Shown here: positions 7,416 to 15,418 of the stretch, piece after piece
Layout: each line of letters begins with the position of its first letter
How positions within the stretch are numbered: position 1 is the first letter of the stretch
NCBI GenBank assembly: GCA_002705055.1
Contig: PAHY01000043.1
Span: forward strand, 69,832 to 130,291
Length of the DNA: 60,460 nucleotides
Direction of reading: 5' to 3'
DNA from: Planctomycetota bacterium
GTDB lineage: Bacteria; Planctomycetota; UBA1135
Notes under the pieces: generated by a model
The model's database searches: none
Told to the model about the DNA's origin: nothing
What the model saw: the letters and a program-made list of their open reading frames with translations, nothing else
Program-made: the position numbers and the translations under genes

Positions 7416-9682
7416 CGCTGCGCTATCTCGACCACGCGGTCGACCCGGGCGTTGCGTTTCTGGGGGCGGGACTCACCCGGCCACCAGACTTCGATCGAGA
7501 CGCGGCCGTCCCAGTCGCCGAGGCCAAAGTGCAGCACGGGTTCATCCTGCGAGGAAGTGCCGCGGCCGGCGCGCAGCTCGCGCACCCAGCTGCGTTCCAC
7601 TTCGGCGTCGATGGTCGTGACGCGGACGCGCGCGCCGAGTGCTGTGCGGTTCGGCTTCTTGCCCTCGAGCGCGATGCGCAGCCAGTGGTGCTCGTTGCCC
7701 TCGTTGCGGAACAGCTCGCAGCCTGAGCCGGAAGCGATCAGCAGATCCAGGTCGCCGTCCTGGTCGTAGTCCAGCCAAGCCTGGCCCCATCCGTTGAAGG
7801 CGACAGCGCGCGCGCGGAAGCTGACCGGCGCGAAGGATCCCTGACCGTCGTTTTGGAACAGCGCGCTAGGGACGCCCTCGTAGATGTTGGTGATCGACAG
7901 GTCGAGGTCGCCGTCGTTGTCGTAGTCGGCAAAAGCCGGATCCGAGTGGGTCTCCTGAAAGCGGATGCCGCGCGCCTGGCGCTCCTCGGAGAAAGCCCAG
8001 CCGCCGGCCTCGCCCTGGTTGATGTAGAGCATCGACAGGTTGGAGAAGCCCTGGCGGACAAAGCGCGGGTGCGCCAGGTTGGCGGCGAACAGATCAAAGT
8101 CGCCGTCGTTGTCGATGTCGCCCCAGCAGGATCCGATGGTGTGGCCGTAGTACTGCCCGTCGGCCGGCTGGCGCACCCCGTGCAGCTGCAGCGCCTCGGC
8201 GCGATCGACCAGGCTGCCGTCCTCATCGAGCTCAAACAGCAGATTGCGCTGCAGGCGATAGTTCGACACATAGAGATCCTGATCTCCGTCCAGGTCGTAG
8301 TCGCAGGCGGTCACGCCGCGGCCGCAGTAGCCGCTGGCCGCCGCCACGCCGCTGGTTTCGCTCCAGTTCTCAAAGCCACCCTTGCCGGTGTTGCGCATCA
8401 GCACGTCCGGGTGGCCGGTCGCCATCGGCTGCTCGTAGATCGCGAAGTAGAGATCCGGCCACAGATCGCCGTCGCAGTCGTAAACCGCGACGCCTTCCGG
8501 GCCGGCCGGGAAGCTCAGGCCGCTGAGCCCCGCTTCCTCCGTCACTTCGACGAAGCGGAAGTCCTCGCGCTTGCCCAGGTTGCGGAACAGCCGCGGGTGC
8601 GGCGAGCGCGCGATCAGGATGTCGAGCTTGCCGTCGGCGTCGAAGTCGAGAAACAGCGCCGCGTTGCCGCCGGGCGCGATCCCCAGCTCCTGGGTCACCT
8701 CGACGAAGCGCTCGCCGCGCTCGTTGCGGAACAGCCGCCCCTGAAAGCAGAGGTCCGGCCAGCCATCGGCGTCGTAATCCCCGACGGCGATCCGGCTGTT
8801 GCGCACGCCGGCGAGGCCCAGTTCTTCGGTGACGGCCGCAAAGCGCGCGCCCGGCTCGGCCTCGCGGGCCGCCAGCGCGCTGGTCTCGGGGGTATAGGCG
8901 CCGCTCAATACGCTGGCGTGCGCCAGGTTGTTGTAAGCATCGTCGCAGTCGAGATCGCAGGCCTCCTGCTTGGCCAGGTCGAGCGCCTCCGCGGTGGGGT
9001 CGAAGTCGTGCTCTTTGATGGCCGCCTCCCACTGCAGGGCGAAGGACTCGTTGCACAGCTCCATCACCCGCGGGCCGCCGACGCCGGCCAGCACGTAGGC
9101 CTTGCCATAGGCGCCGACCCACAGCCCGAGCGGTCCGCCCTGAGTGCGATAGGCGTCGACGCGCGCGTCCCACCAGGCCTCGAGCTTCGCCGTCGCTTCG
9201 GCATCCTCCAACTTGAGCGCCGCCATCAGCAGGCGGCTGGCCGGCACGCGGGCATAAGGCGTGGCCTCCAGCACATCGAAGTAGGCCTGCCAGAAGCCGC
9301 GGTTCGCCTCGGCGCCGAAGTTCGACCAGCAGTGCGCCCAGATTCCGTTCAGAGTCGCTTCGGCTGGAACGCCAAAACCGGGCAGCGCGGCGGCGGGATC
9401 CTGCCCGGCCTCGCGCAAGGCAAGCAGCGCGGCGCTCGCGCCGTCGAAGTCCTTGCTGCCCGCGCGCGCGACCGAGAGAAAGGCCAGGGCCAGCGGACGC
9501 CCTTCCGCCGCCGCCGCTTCCTCGGCGTGGGGGCTCACCAGCTCGGCCAGCTCCCCCCACTTCTCCGCCTGACGCAGCTCCTGCGCGGCACCGGCGAACC
9601 CCGGCTCCTGAGCCAGATTGGGAAGGGCCAGAGCGACGCAGGCCAGGATCGAGAGCAGAGCTCGCAGGGGGAGACCGAGCAT
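7412..9682 (-). CDS. Secreted FG-GAP/VCBS repeat protein with C-terminal UnbV (ASPIC) domain
   Basis: The 756-residue exported protein is of the CRTAC1-like type, with an N-terminal signal peptide (LRALLSILACVALALPNLAQ). Residues about 25-275 look alpha-helical and may be a TPR-like adaptor. From about 290 on there are seven calcium-loop motifs of FG-GAP blades: DYDADG, DFDADG, DCDGD, DYDLDG, DIDNDG, DYDNDG and DYDQDG. The end (about 670-750), with ALGARVRV and FGLGDWDG, fits ASPIC/UnbV. The likely fold is a beta-propeller binding Ca2+; substrate or partner is unknown. A TAGGAT hexamer ends six bases before the ATG, suggesting a leaderless transcript. The stop is shared with nuoN in a TTAA palindrome. 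Confidence 0.88.
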   Translation of the reverse strand: MLGLPLRALLSILACVALALPNLAQEPGFAGAAQELRQAEKWGELAELVSPHAEEAAAAEGRPLALAFLSVARAGSKDFDGASAALLALREAGQDPAAALPGFGVPAEATLNGIWAHCWSNFGAEANRGFWQAYFDVLEATPYARVPASRLLMAALKLEDAEATAKLEAWWDARVDAYRTQGGPLGLWVGAYGKAYVLAGVGGPRVMELCNESFALQWEAAIKEHDFDPTAEALDLAKQEACDLDCDDAYNNLAHASVLSGAYTPETSALAAREAEPGARFAAVTEELGLAGVRNSRIAVGDYDADGWPDLCFQGRLFRNERGERFVEVTQELGIAPGGNAALFLDFDADGKLDILIARSPHPRLFRNLGKREDFRFVEVTEEAGLSGLSFPAGPEGVAVYDCDGDLWPDLYFAIYEQPMATGHPDVLMRNTGKGGFENWSETSGVAAASGYCGRGVTACDYDLDGDQDLYVSNYRLQRNLLFELDEDGSLVDRAEALQLHGVRQPADGQYYGHTIGSCWGDIDNDGDFDLFAANLAHPRFVRQGFSNLSMLYINQGEAGGWAFSEERQARGIRFQETHSDPAFADYDNDGDLDLSITNIYEGVPSALFQNDGQGSFAPVSFRARAVAFNGWGQAWLDYDQDGDLDLLIASGSGCELFRNEGNEHHWLRIALEGKKPNRTALGARVRVTTIDAEVERSWVRELRAGRGTSSQDEPVLHFGLGDWDGRVSIEVWWPGESRPQKRNARVDRVVEIAQR

Positions 9683-9688
9683 GTCGGC

Positions 9689-9694
9689 ATCCTA
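9689..9694 (-). promoter_or_regulatory. Putative -10 element (TAGGAT) of a leaderless transcript
   Basis: Minus-strand TAGGAT ends exactly six bases before the ATG at 9682, so the predicted +1 would be the A of the start codon. AGGA inside it could instead act as a Shine-Dalgarno. Confidence 0.5.
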
Positions 9695-9717
9695 GCGCGC
9701 GCCTGCGAGTGCCTGCG

Positions 9718-10830
9718 CTAAGCCGAGACCGGCACGCGCGGCAGCAGGGCCTGGGCGCAGGGGTGGGCGGACCAGCCTTCGGCGATCCACTCGGCGGCGA
9801 GGCGGCCGACGGCGGCGCCGGTGGTGATGCCGTGGCCGCCCAGGCCGGCGACCCAGTGCAGGCCGGGCGCGCGCGGGTCGGGGCCGACGGCGAACAGCGG
9901 ATCGTCGGCGAAGGTGCGCATGCCGGCCCAGTAGTGCGCCGCTTCGAGGGCGTCAAAGCCGGGCAGCCAGCGCGCAGCCTTCTCGGCGATGCGCTCGAGC
10001 ACTTCGTCGCGCAGCACCTCGCCCTGTTCCGGCTCGACCGCGTCCTGGTCGCAGGCGCACAGCAGCAGGCCGCCGCTCTCGGGGCGGAAGTAGAACTCGT
10101 CGCCGGCCAGCCAGACGACCGGGGAGTGCGGGTCCAGTTCAGGCAGCGGAGCCGTCACCAGCAGGTGACGGCGCTTCGGCGTCAGCCCCAGCGGCCAGCC
10201 GGCGGCGCCGGGCAGGCGGCCGGCCCAGCCGCCGCCGGCGATCACAACTTCGTCGGCCTCGAGCAGCCCATCGCTGGTCTCGACCCCGACCACGCGCTCG
10301 CCGCGCTTGGCCAGGGCCAGGACCTCGACCCCGAAGCGCATTTCGGCGCCGGCCGCCCGCGCGCCGCGCAGGAATCCCATCAGGATCGCGTCCACATCGA
10401 AGGCCCCCTCGGTGGGGTAGTGCACCGTGTAGGCCAGCTTCTGCGCGAGCTGCGGGTAAGCCTCGTACAGCTGCTCGGGCGGCACCTCGACCCCGCCGTC
10501 CGAGCAGGCTGGCAGGCTGGTCCAGGCGCGCAGGGCCTCGGCCGCCTCGGCCGGGGCGCCCAGATAGAGGCCCACCGATTCAAACAATGGCACCTCGCTG
10601 AAGCCCGCGGGCGGCGCGGCGTAGAAGCGCCGCGAATCGGCGGCGAGGGCGTGCAGCGCGGGCTCGGGGATGGCCGTGCGCAGGATGGCGGCGTTGCGCC
10701 CGGTCGAGTGCACGCCCGGGGTGCGCTCGCGGTCGAGCACGATCACGCGCTGGCCGCGCTGGGCCAGGAAATAGGCGGTGGCCGCACCGGCAATGCCGGC
10801 TCCGACGATCACAACGCAGCGTCCACTCAT
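9718..10830 (-). CDS. FAD-dependent oxidoreductase, DAO family (D-arginine dehydrogenase-like)
   Basis: The 370-residue flavoenzyme has an N-terminal dinucleotide fold VVIVGAGIAGAATAYFLAQRG (GxGxxG, residues 7-25) followed by an acidic residue at the end of strand 2 (VLDRE). HSTGRNAAILRTAIP resembles the flavin-contact segment of D-arginine dehydrogenase and related amine oxidoreductases. The C-terminus contains GLGGHGITTGAAVG, the second FAD-binding motif. The likely reaction is oxidation of a D-amino acid or other secondary or primary amine; the substrate cannot be read from sequence. It is transcribed away from the metalloprotease gene, from a 28-base divergent intergenic region with overlapping -10-like boxes. 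Confidence 0.85.
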   Translation of the reverse strand: MSGRCVVIVGAGIAGAATAYFLAQRGQRVIVLDRERTPGVHSTGRNAAILRTAIPEPALHALAADSRRFYAAPPAGFSEVPLFESVGLYLGAPAEAAEALRAWTSLPACSDGGVEVPPEQLYEAYPQLAQKLAYTVHYPTEGAFDVDAILMGFLRGARAAGAEMRFGVEVLALAKRGERVVGVETSDGLLEADEVVIAGGGWAGRLPGAAGWPLGLTPKRRHLLVTAPLPELDPHSPVVWLAGDEFYFRPESGGLLLCACDQDAVEPEQGEVLRDEVLERIAEKAARWLPGFDALEAAHYWAGMRTFADDPLFAVGPDPRAPGLHWVAGLGGHGITTGAAVGRLAAEWIAEGWSAHPCAQALLPRVPVSA

Positions 10831-10841
10831 GCCGATCCGAG

Positions 10842-10847
10842 AGTTTA
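10842..10847 (-). promoter_or_regulatory. Putative -10 element (TAAACT) for the FAD oxidoreductase gene
   Basis: Minus-strand TAAACT lies 11 bases before the ATG at 10830. It overlaps by two bases the plus-strand TACTAT that faces the metalloprotease gene, so the two promoters cannot easily be occupied at once. Confidence 0.4.
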
Positions 10848-10851
10848 CTAT
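10846..10851 (+). promoter_or_regulatory. Putative -10 element (TACTAT) of a leaderless transcript
   Basis: TACTAT ends seven bases before the ATG at 10859, the spacing of a leaderless start. It contains no AGGA, so it cannot be explained as a ribosome-binding site. Confidence 0.5.
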
Positions 10852-10858
10852 CCCTAGG

Positions 10859-12298
10859 ATGCTCCGGCTCCTCGCACTCGCGCTTCTCCTGCTGACTTCC
10901 TGCCACCCGCCGGGCCAGCGCGCCGAAGAGCAGTCCCTGCAGGATCTGGGTTACGCCGTCGGGTTCGGCCTGGAGAATCCGCAGGGGGAGCAGCCGTCCG
11001 CGCCCGCCGACCAGGAGCCCCGCCCGCGCATCGAGCTCGACCCCGACTTCGACATCTTCGAAGACGACGAGGCCGAGACCGAGCTGGGCGCGCCCTTCAC
11101 CCAGCAGCTGCTGGACGAACGCGTCGCGCTGATCCTGCCCCGCGTCGAGGAGATCCGCGGCATGAACTTTCAGCACGAGGTGCCGGCGGGGCTGCAGTCC
11201 GCGGACGAGTTCATTGAGTTCGCGATGGACGACTTCGAGCAGGAGTACGGCATGGAGACCTTCCAAGCCATGGCCGAGGCCTACCGACTGCTGGGCCTGA
11301 TCGATCCCGAGCTCGACCTGTTCGAGACGACCATGGAGCTGCTGCGCGGCCAGGTCGGCGGCTACTACGATCCGCGCACCAAGCGCTTCTACATGATCGA
11401 CAGCTTCGGCCAGGGCGCGACCGCGGACATCATCCTGGCGCACGAGCTGACGCACGCTCTCGACGATCAGCACTTCGACCTGCAGTCGCTGATGGAGGGA
11501 GCCGAGACGGCCGACCGCGAGTTTGCCGTCCGCGCCGTGGTCGAAGGCAGCGGCACCTCGCTGATGAACCTCTACGCGGTGCGCGGCGCGCTGTCCGGCT
11601 GGCTCGAGCTCGACCCGGCGGCGATGATGGCCGAGATGGAAGGGCAGGCGGATTCGCTCGAGGCGGCGCCGCCCTATCTGGTCATGTCGCTGGCCCTGCC
11701 GTACATGGAAGGGAACAAGTTTCTGACGCGCAAGGCGAACATGATCGAAGCCACCATGACGCCGCCGACCGACGCGGATCTGCGCGCCGCCTTCGCGAAT
11801 CCGCCGCGTTCGAGCGAGCAGGTGCTGCACTTCGAGAAATACTGGGACCCCGAGCAGGCGGATGAACCGGTGCCGGTCTCAACCGACTTCGTGCTGGCGA
11901 CCCTCGGCGAGGGCTGGAAGCTGGAGCACAGTGACACGCTGGGCGAGCTGGCCTGCTTCGTGGTGACGGCGGAGCAGCTGCCGGACCTGACGACGGCCGC
12001 CGGGCAGATGAACGGACGCTGGACGAACGCGGCCGCGACCGGATGGGGAGGGGATCGCTACGCCTCTTGCACCGGCCCGGGCGGGGCCCGCGTGCTGGTG
12101 TGGGAAACGGTCTGGGATCGCGAAGCGGACGCGGTCGAGTTCGCAGTGGCGCTCAAGCGCGACCCGGCGCCCAAGAACATCTTCCTGCGTGCCGTCGATC
12201 TGGACGGGAAGCGCGTGCGCGCGGTCTACGCCAACCCGGCCGGGGAGGCTCAGGTGGCCGCGCTGATCGATGCCGCTCCGACTCCCAGCCAGGACTAG
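10859..12298 (+). CDS. Lipoprotein zinc metalloprotease (HExxH), uncharacterised family
   Basis: The 479-residue protein starts with a lipoprotein signal peptide, LRLLALALLLLTSC, with the lipid-modified Cys at about residue 15. The gluzincin-type motif HELTHALDDQH (HExxH, about residues 196-206) marks it as a metal-dependent peptidase, with a further Glu in the downstream helix REFAVRAVVEG as a possible third ligand. A YYDPRTKRFYMID segment precedes the active site, a layout I associate with secreted putative metallopeptidases of unknown substrate. The ATG at 10859 was chosen over upstream in-frame codons because it gives the signal peptide and follows TACTAT. The ggt gene starts right after the stop, so both belong to one operon. 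Confidence 0.82.
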   Translation: MLRLLALALLLLTSCHPPGQRAEEQSLQDLGYAVGFGLENPQGEQPSAPADQEPRPRIELDPDFDIFEDDEAETELGAPFTQQLLDERVALILPRVEEIRGMNFQHEVPAGLQSADEFIEFAMDDFEQEYGMETFQAMAEAYRLLGLIDPELDLFETTMELLRGQVGGYYDPRTKRFYMIDSFGQGATADIILAHELTHALDDQHFDLQSLMEGAETADREFAVRAVVEGSGTSLMNLYAVRGALSGWLELDPAAMMAEMEGQADSLEAAPPYLVMSLALPYMEGNKFLTRKANMIEATMTPPTDADLRAAFANPPRSSEQVLHFEKYWDPEQADEPVPVSTDFVLATLGEGWKLEHSDTLGELACFVVTAEQLPDLTTAAGQMNGRWTNAAATGWGGDRYASCTGPGGARVLVWETVWDREADAVEFAVALKRDPAPKNIFLRAVDLDGKRVRAVYANPAGEAQVAALIDAAPTPSQD

Positions 12299-14071
12299 AT
12301 GATGCAGACTCCATTCAAGCGCACCTCCTTTCTCGCTCTGCTCGGTCTGGGGCTGCTCACGCTGGCCTGCCAGATCACGCCGATCCCCTCCGGTCGCGTC
12401 GACGCCGCGCGCGAGACCGGTGCGCGCGCCGAGGCCACGCTCGAGACGCCCACCGGCATCCGGGGCGCGGCGGCCAGCGCGGAGACCCACGCCACGCTCG
12501 CGGCGATGCAGGTGCTCGAGGAAGGCGGCAATGCCGTCGACGCGGCGATCACCCTGGGCTTTGCCCTGGCCGTGACCTACCCCAACGCCGGCAATCTCGG
12601 CGGCGGCGGCTTCTTCCTGTACCGCGCCCCGGACGGGGCCGACTGGTATCTCGATTTCCGCGAAGTCGCTCCGGTGGCGGCGACGCGCGAGATGTACCTC
12701 GGCCCAGACGGCGAGCCCGACAAGGCGGCGTCGACGCGCGGCTGGAAGGCTGCCGGCGTCCCCGGCACCGTCTTCGGCATGTGGGAGGCGCACCAGCGTT
12801 GGGGGAAGCTCCCTTGGGAACGCCTGGTCGAGCCAGCGGCCGAGCTGGCGGAGTACGGCTTTGCGATTTCCGCCGCGGAAGCCGCCGCGCTCAATCGTCT
12901 GCGCTCGAGCTTTGGCGAAGATCCGCGCGCGGCGCAGGTCTTCGTGCGCGCCGATGGGCGTGACTGGGCCGAAGGCGACCTCTTGGTGCAGACGCAGCTC
13001 GCTTCCACGCTGCACGCGATCGCGCTGCAGGGCGAGGAGGCCTTCCGCACCGGGCCGATCGTGCAGGCCACGGTGGCCGCTTCGAAGGAAGGCGGCGGGA
13101 TTCTGCTGCCCGAGGACTTCGCGGAGTACGAGCCGCTGATCCGCCCGGTGCATCGCATCGCGTGGCGCGGGCTGGAGGTGCTTACGGTCACGCCGCCGTC
13201 GAGCGGCAGCCTGTTCCTGGCGCAGATGCTGCCGGTCCTTGAAGAGTTCCCGCTGGCCACCTGGGGCTTTCGTGATCCGCGCACCGTTCAGCTAATCGGC
13301 GAGGCCGAGGCGCTGGCCTTCCGCGATCGCAACCGCTGGCTGGGCGATCCGGCCAGCATGGAGCGCCCTTGGGAGGATCTGATTGACCCGCGCTATCTGC
13401 GTCGGCGTGCCGTCGCCGAGCTCGACCCGGAGCGCTACACGCCGCCGCCGGCCACCGCGCCGCAGGCGCCGGCCGAGAGCACCGAGACCACGCACTACTC
13501 GGTGGTCGACGCGGAGGGCGGCGCCGTCGCGGTGACGACGACGCTGAACAGCTCCTACGGCGCCAAGGTGATGGCGCCGGGCGGCTTCCTGATGAACAAC
13601 GAGATGGACGACTTTGCCGCCATGCCGGGGCGCGCCAATCAGTACGGGCTGGTGCAGAGCGAGGCCAACGCGGTGGTGGCGCGCCGCCGTCCGCTGTCCT
13701 CGATGAGCCCGGTCATCGTGGTGCGGAACGGCGAGGTTGATGCGGTGCTGGGTTCGCCCGGCGGGCCGACCATTCTCACCACCGTGCTGCAGGTTCTGCT
13801 GCACCGCTACGTCTTCGAGATGGCTCCCGAAGACGCCGTCGCCGCGCCGCGCTTTCATCGTCAAGATCGCCCGCCGGTGCTGCGCTATGAAGCCGGCCGG
13901 CTGGGCCGCACCACGCTGCAGGCTCTGCAGGCGCTCGGTCAGCCCGTGCGCGAGAACGCGCCGATCGGCGACGTCAACGCGATCTTCCGCGATGGCGCGG
14001 AGTGGGCGGCGGTCGCGGACCCGCGCCGCGGCGGCATGGGGCAGGTGTCGGTCGAGGGAGCGATTCGCTAG
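12299..14071 (+). CDS. ggt: Gamma-glutamyltranspeptidase (lipoprotein)
   Basis: The enzyme cleaves gamma-glutamyl bonds such as that of glutathione and transfers or hydrolyses the glutamyl group. It is an Ntn hydrolase that self-cleaves into large and small subunits. The 590 residues begin with a lipoprotein signal (LLGLGLLTLAC). The autoprocessing site is TTHYSVVDAEGGAVAVTTTLN, with catalytic Thr about 397. The small subunit also shows LSSMSPVIV and GSPGGPTI, the conserved oxyanion and glutamate-binding loops. The lipobox would anchor it at the membrane instead of leaving it free in the periplasm. The ATG follows the metalloprotease stop directly, suggesting a shared role in extracytoplasmic peptide turnover. 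Confidence 0.93.
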   Translation: MMQTPFKRTSFLALLGLGLLTLACQITPIPSGRVDAARETGARAEATLETPTGIRGAAASAETHATLAAMQVLEEGGNAVDAAITLGFALAVTYPNAGNLGGGGFFLYRAPDGADWYLDFREVAPVAATREMYLGPDGEPDKAASTRGWKAAGVPGTVFGMWEAHQRWGKLPWERLVEPAAELAEYGFAISAAEAAALNRLRSSFGEDPRAAQVFVRADGRDWAEGDLLVQTQLASTLHAIALQGEEAFRTGPIVQATVAASKEGGGILLPEDFAEYEPLIRPVHRIAWRGLEVLTVTPPSSGSLFLAQMLPVLEEFPLATWGFRDPRTVQLIGEAEALAFRDRNRWLGDPASMERPWEDLIDPRYLRRRAVAELDPERYTPPPATAPQAPAESTETTHYSVVDAEGGAVAVTTTLNSSYGAKVMAPGGFLMNNEMDDFAAMPGRANQYGLVQSEANAVVARRRPLSSMSPVIVVRNGEVDAVLGSPGGPTILTTVLQVLLHRYVFEMAPEDAVAAPRFHRQDRPPVLRYEAGRLGRTTLQALQALGQPVRENAPIGDVNAIFRDGAEWAAVADPRRGGMGQVSVEGAIR

Positions 14072-14092
14072 ACAGGGCGCTGGCCCGCGGGG

Positions 14093-14098
14093 TAGCCT
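14093..14098 (+). promoter_or_regulatory. Putative -10 element (TAGCCT) upstream of patatin gene
   Basis: TAGCCT lies nine bases before the ATG at 14108 in the short gap after ggt. It matches the TAnnnT pattern repeated through this window, but it is one of the weaker examples. Confidence 0.3.
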
Positions 14099-14107
14099 CG
14101 CGGGCCT

Positions 14108-15409
14108 ATGGCTTTATCCACTCAAGATTTCACCGACCACCAGCTGGTCCAAGATGCCGTGGCAGCCGCGCAGGCTACCTGTGCGAGCAAACCGATTTCT
14201 GATCTCGTCGACGCGCAGGGCAATCAGTATGTCGACTGTGTCATGGAGGGCGGTGGTGTCCTCGGGATTGCGTTGGTCGGCTACACCTATGTGCTTGAAC
14301 GCGTGGGCGTCCGTTTCCTCAGCATCGGCGGGACTTCGGCGGGCGCGATCAACGCCACGCTGCTGGCGGGCGTCGCCGATCCGGCCGATTCGAAGACGGA
14401 CAAGATCCTGCCGATGCTCGCCGAGCTCGAGATGTTCAGCTTCGTCGACGGCGATGGCGACGCGCGTGACTTCGTCAAGGCGCTGGTCAAGAAGGCCGGC
14501 CCGATCAAACTGGGCTGGAAGGCCTGGCAGGTCATCGACAATCTACGCGAGGATTACGGGCTCAATCCGGGCAAGGTCTTCGAGAACTGGCTCGAGGATC
14601 AGCTCTATTCCTGCGGCGTCAAGACCACAGCCGATCTGAAGAAGCGCATGGCCACGCTGCCGACGCTGCAGAAGCGGGGCGAGGGCGACATCGATATGGC
14701 CGGCCTCAAGACCCAGCTCAAGGTCATCACCGCTGAGGTCACGACGCGCAGCAAGATCACCTTCCCCGAGATGGCCGATCTGTTCTGGGATCAGCCCGAT
14801 GCGGTCTCGCCGGCGCGCTACGTGCGCTGTTCCATGTCGATTCCGTACTTCTTCTGGCCGTACACCATCGATGGCCTGCCTCAGGGCGATGCCGCCGCCG
14901 CCGCTTGGAAGAAGCGCACCGGCTTCGACGGCGGCGCACCGAAAGAGGCCGTCTTCGTCGACGGCGGCATTCTCTCGAACTTCCCGATTAACCAGTTCCA
15001 CGTCCGCAACCGGGTGCCGCGCGCGCCCACCTTGGGCATCAAGCTCGACAACGACCGCGACGAAGTCAGCCCGGTTGATGGTCCGCTCAGTCTGTTCGGC
15101 GGCATCTTCAACTCGGCCCGCCAGTGCCTCGACCTCGACTTCTTCCTGCGCAATCCGGACTACAAGCAGCTGGTCGGCACGATCGCCACCGGGGCCACAA
15201 GCGCGGTGGGAACCGGGGAGTTCAAGAAGGGGCACAACTGGCTCGACTTCTTCCTGAAGGACGCCGCCAAGATTGACCTGTTTGTGCGCGGTGCGCAGGC
15301 GGCGGCGCAGTTCCTCGCCAAGTTTGACTGGAACGCGTACAAAGAAACGCGGGCGCAGCTCTTGAAAGCCACGCCCGCGGGTGCTGCGCCTGCCCCGGTG
15401 GCAGGCTAG
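14108..15409 (+). CDS. Patatin-like phospholipase / acyl hydrolase
   Basis: The 433-residue lipid acyl hydrolase uses a Ser-Asp dyad. The oxyanion hole loop EGGGVLG is at about residues 45-51, the nucleophile elbow GGTSAGA has its Ser at 77, and the catalytic Asp lies in VDGGILSNFP (about residue 285). No signal peptide is seen, so it probably acts in the cytoplasm or is exported by a non-Sec route as some bacterial patatins are. The central region (about 110-230) is a family insertion without motifs that I recognise. The C-terminus converges with the large repeat-protein gene ten bases away. Confidence 0.88.
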   Translation: MALSTQDFTDHQLVQDAVAAAQATCASKPISDLVDAQGNQYVDCVMEGGGVLGIALVGYTYVLERVGVRFLSIGGTSAGAINATLLAGVADPADSKTDKILPMLAELEMFSFVDGDGDARDFVKALVKKAGPIKLGWKAWQVIDNLREDYGLNPGKVFENWLEDQLYSCGVKTTADLKKRMATLPTLQKRGEGDIDMAGLKTQLKVITAEVTTRSKITFPEMADLFWDQPDAVSPARYVRCSMSIPYFFWPYTIDGLPQGDAAAAAWKKRTGFDGGAPKEAVFVDGGILSNFPINQFHVRNRVPRAPTLGIKLDNDRDEVSPVDGPLSLFGGIFNSARQCLDLDFFLRNPDYKQLVGTIATGATSAVGTGEFKKGHNWLDFFLKDAAKIDLFVRGAQAAAQFLAKFDWNAYKETRAQLLKATPAGAAPAPVAG

Positions 15410-15418
15410 ATTGCGGCT

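Noticed and set aside
7853..9721. A long plus-strand open frame across the FG-GAP gene
   Set aside because: It is antisense to a gene with signal peptide and seven calcium loops, and has no recognisable domain.
10855..10860. TAGGAT next to the metalloprotease start as its -10
   Set aside because: It overlaps the ATG itself at 10859; TACTAT at 10846 has the right spacing.
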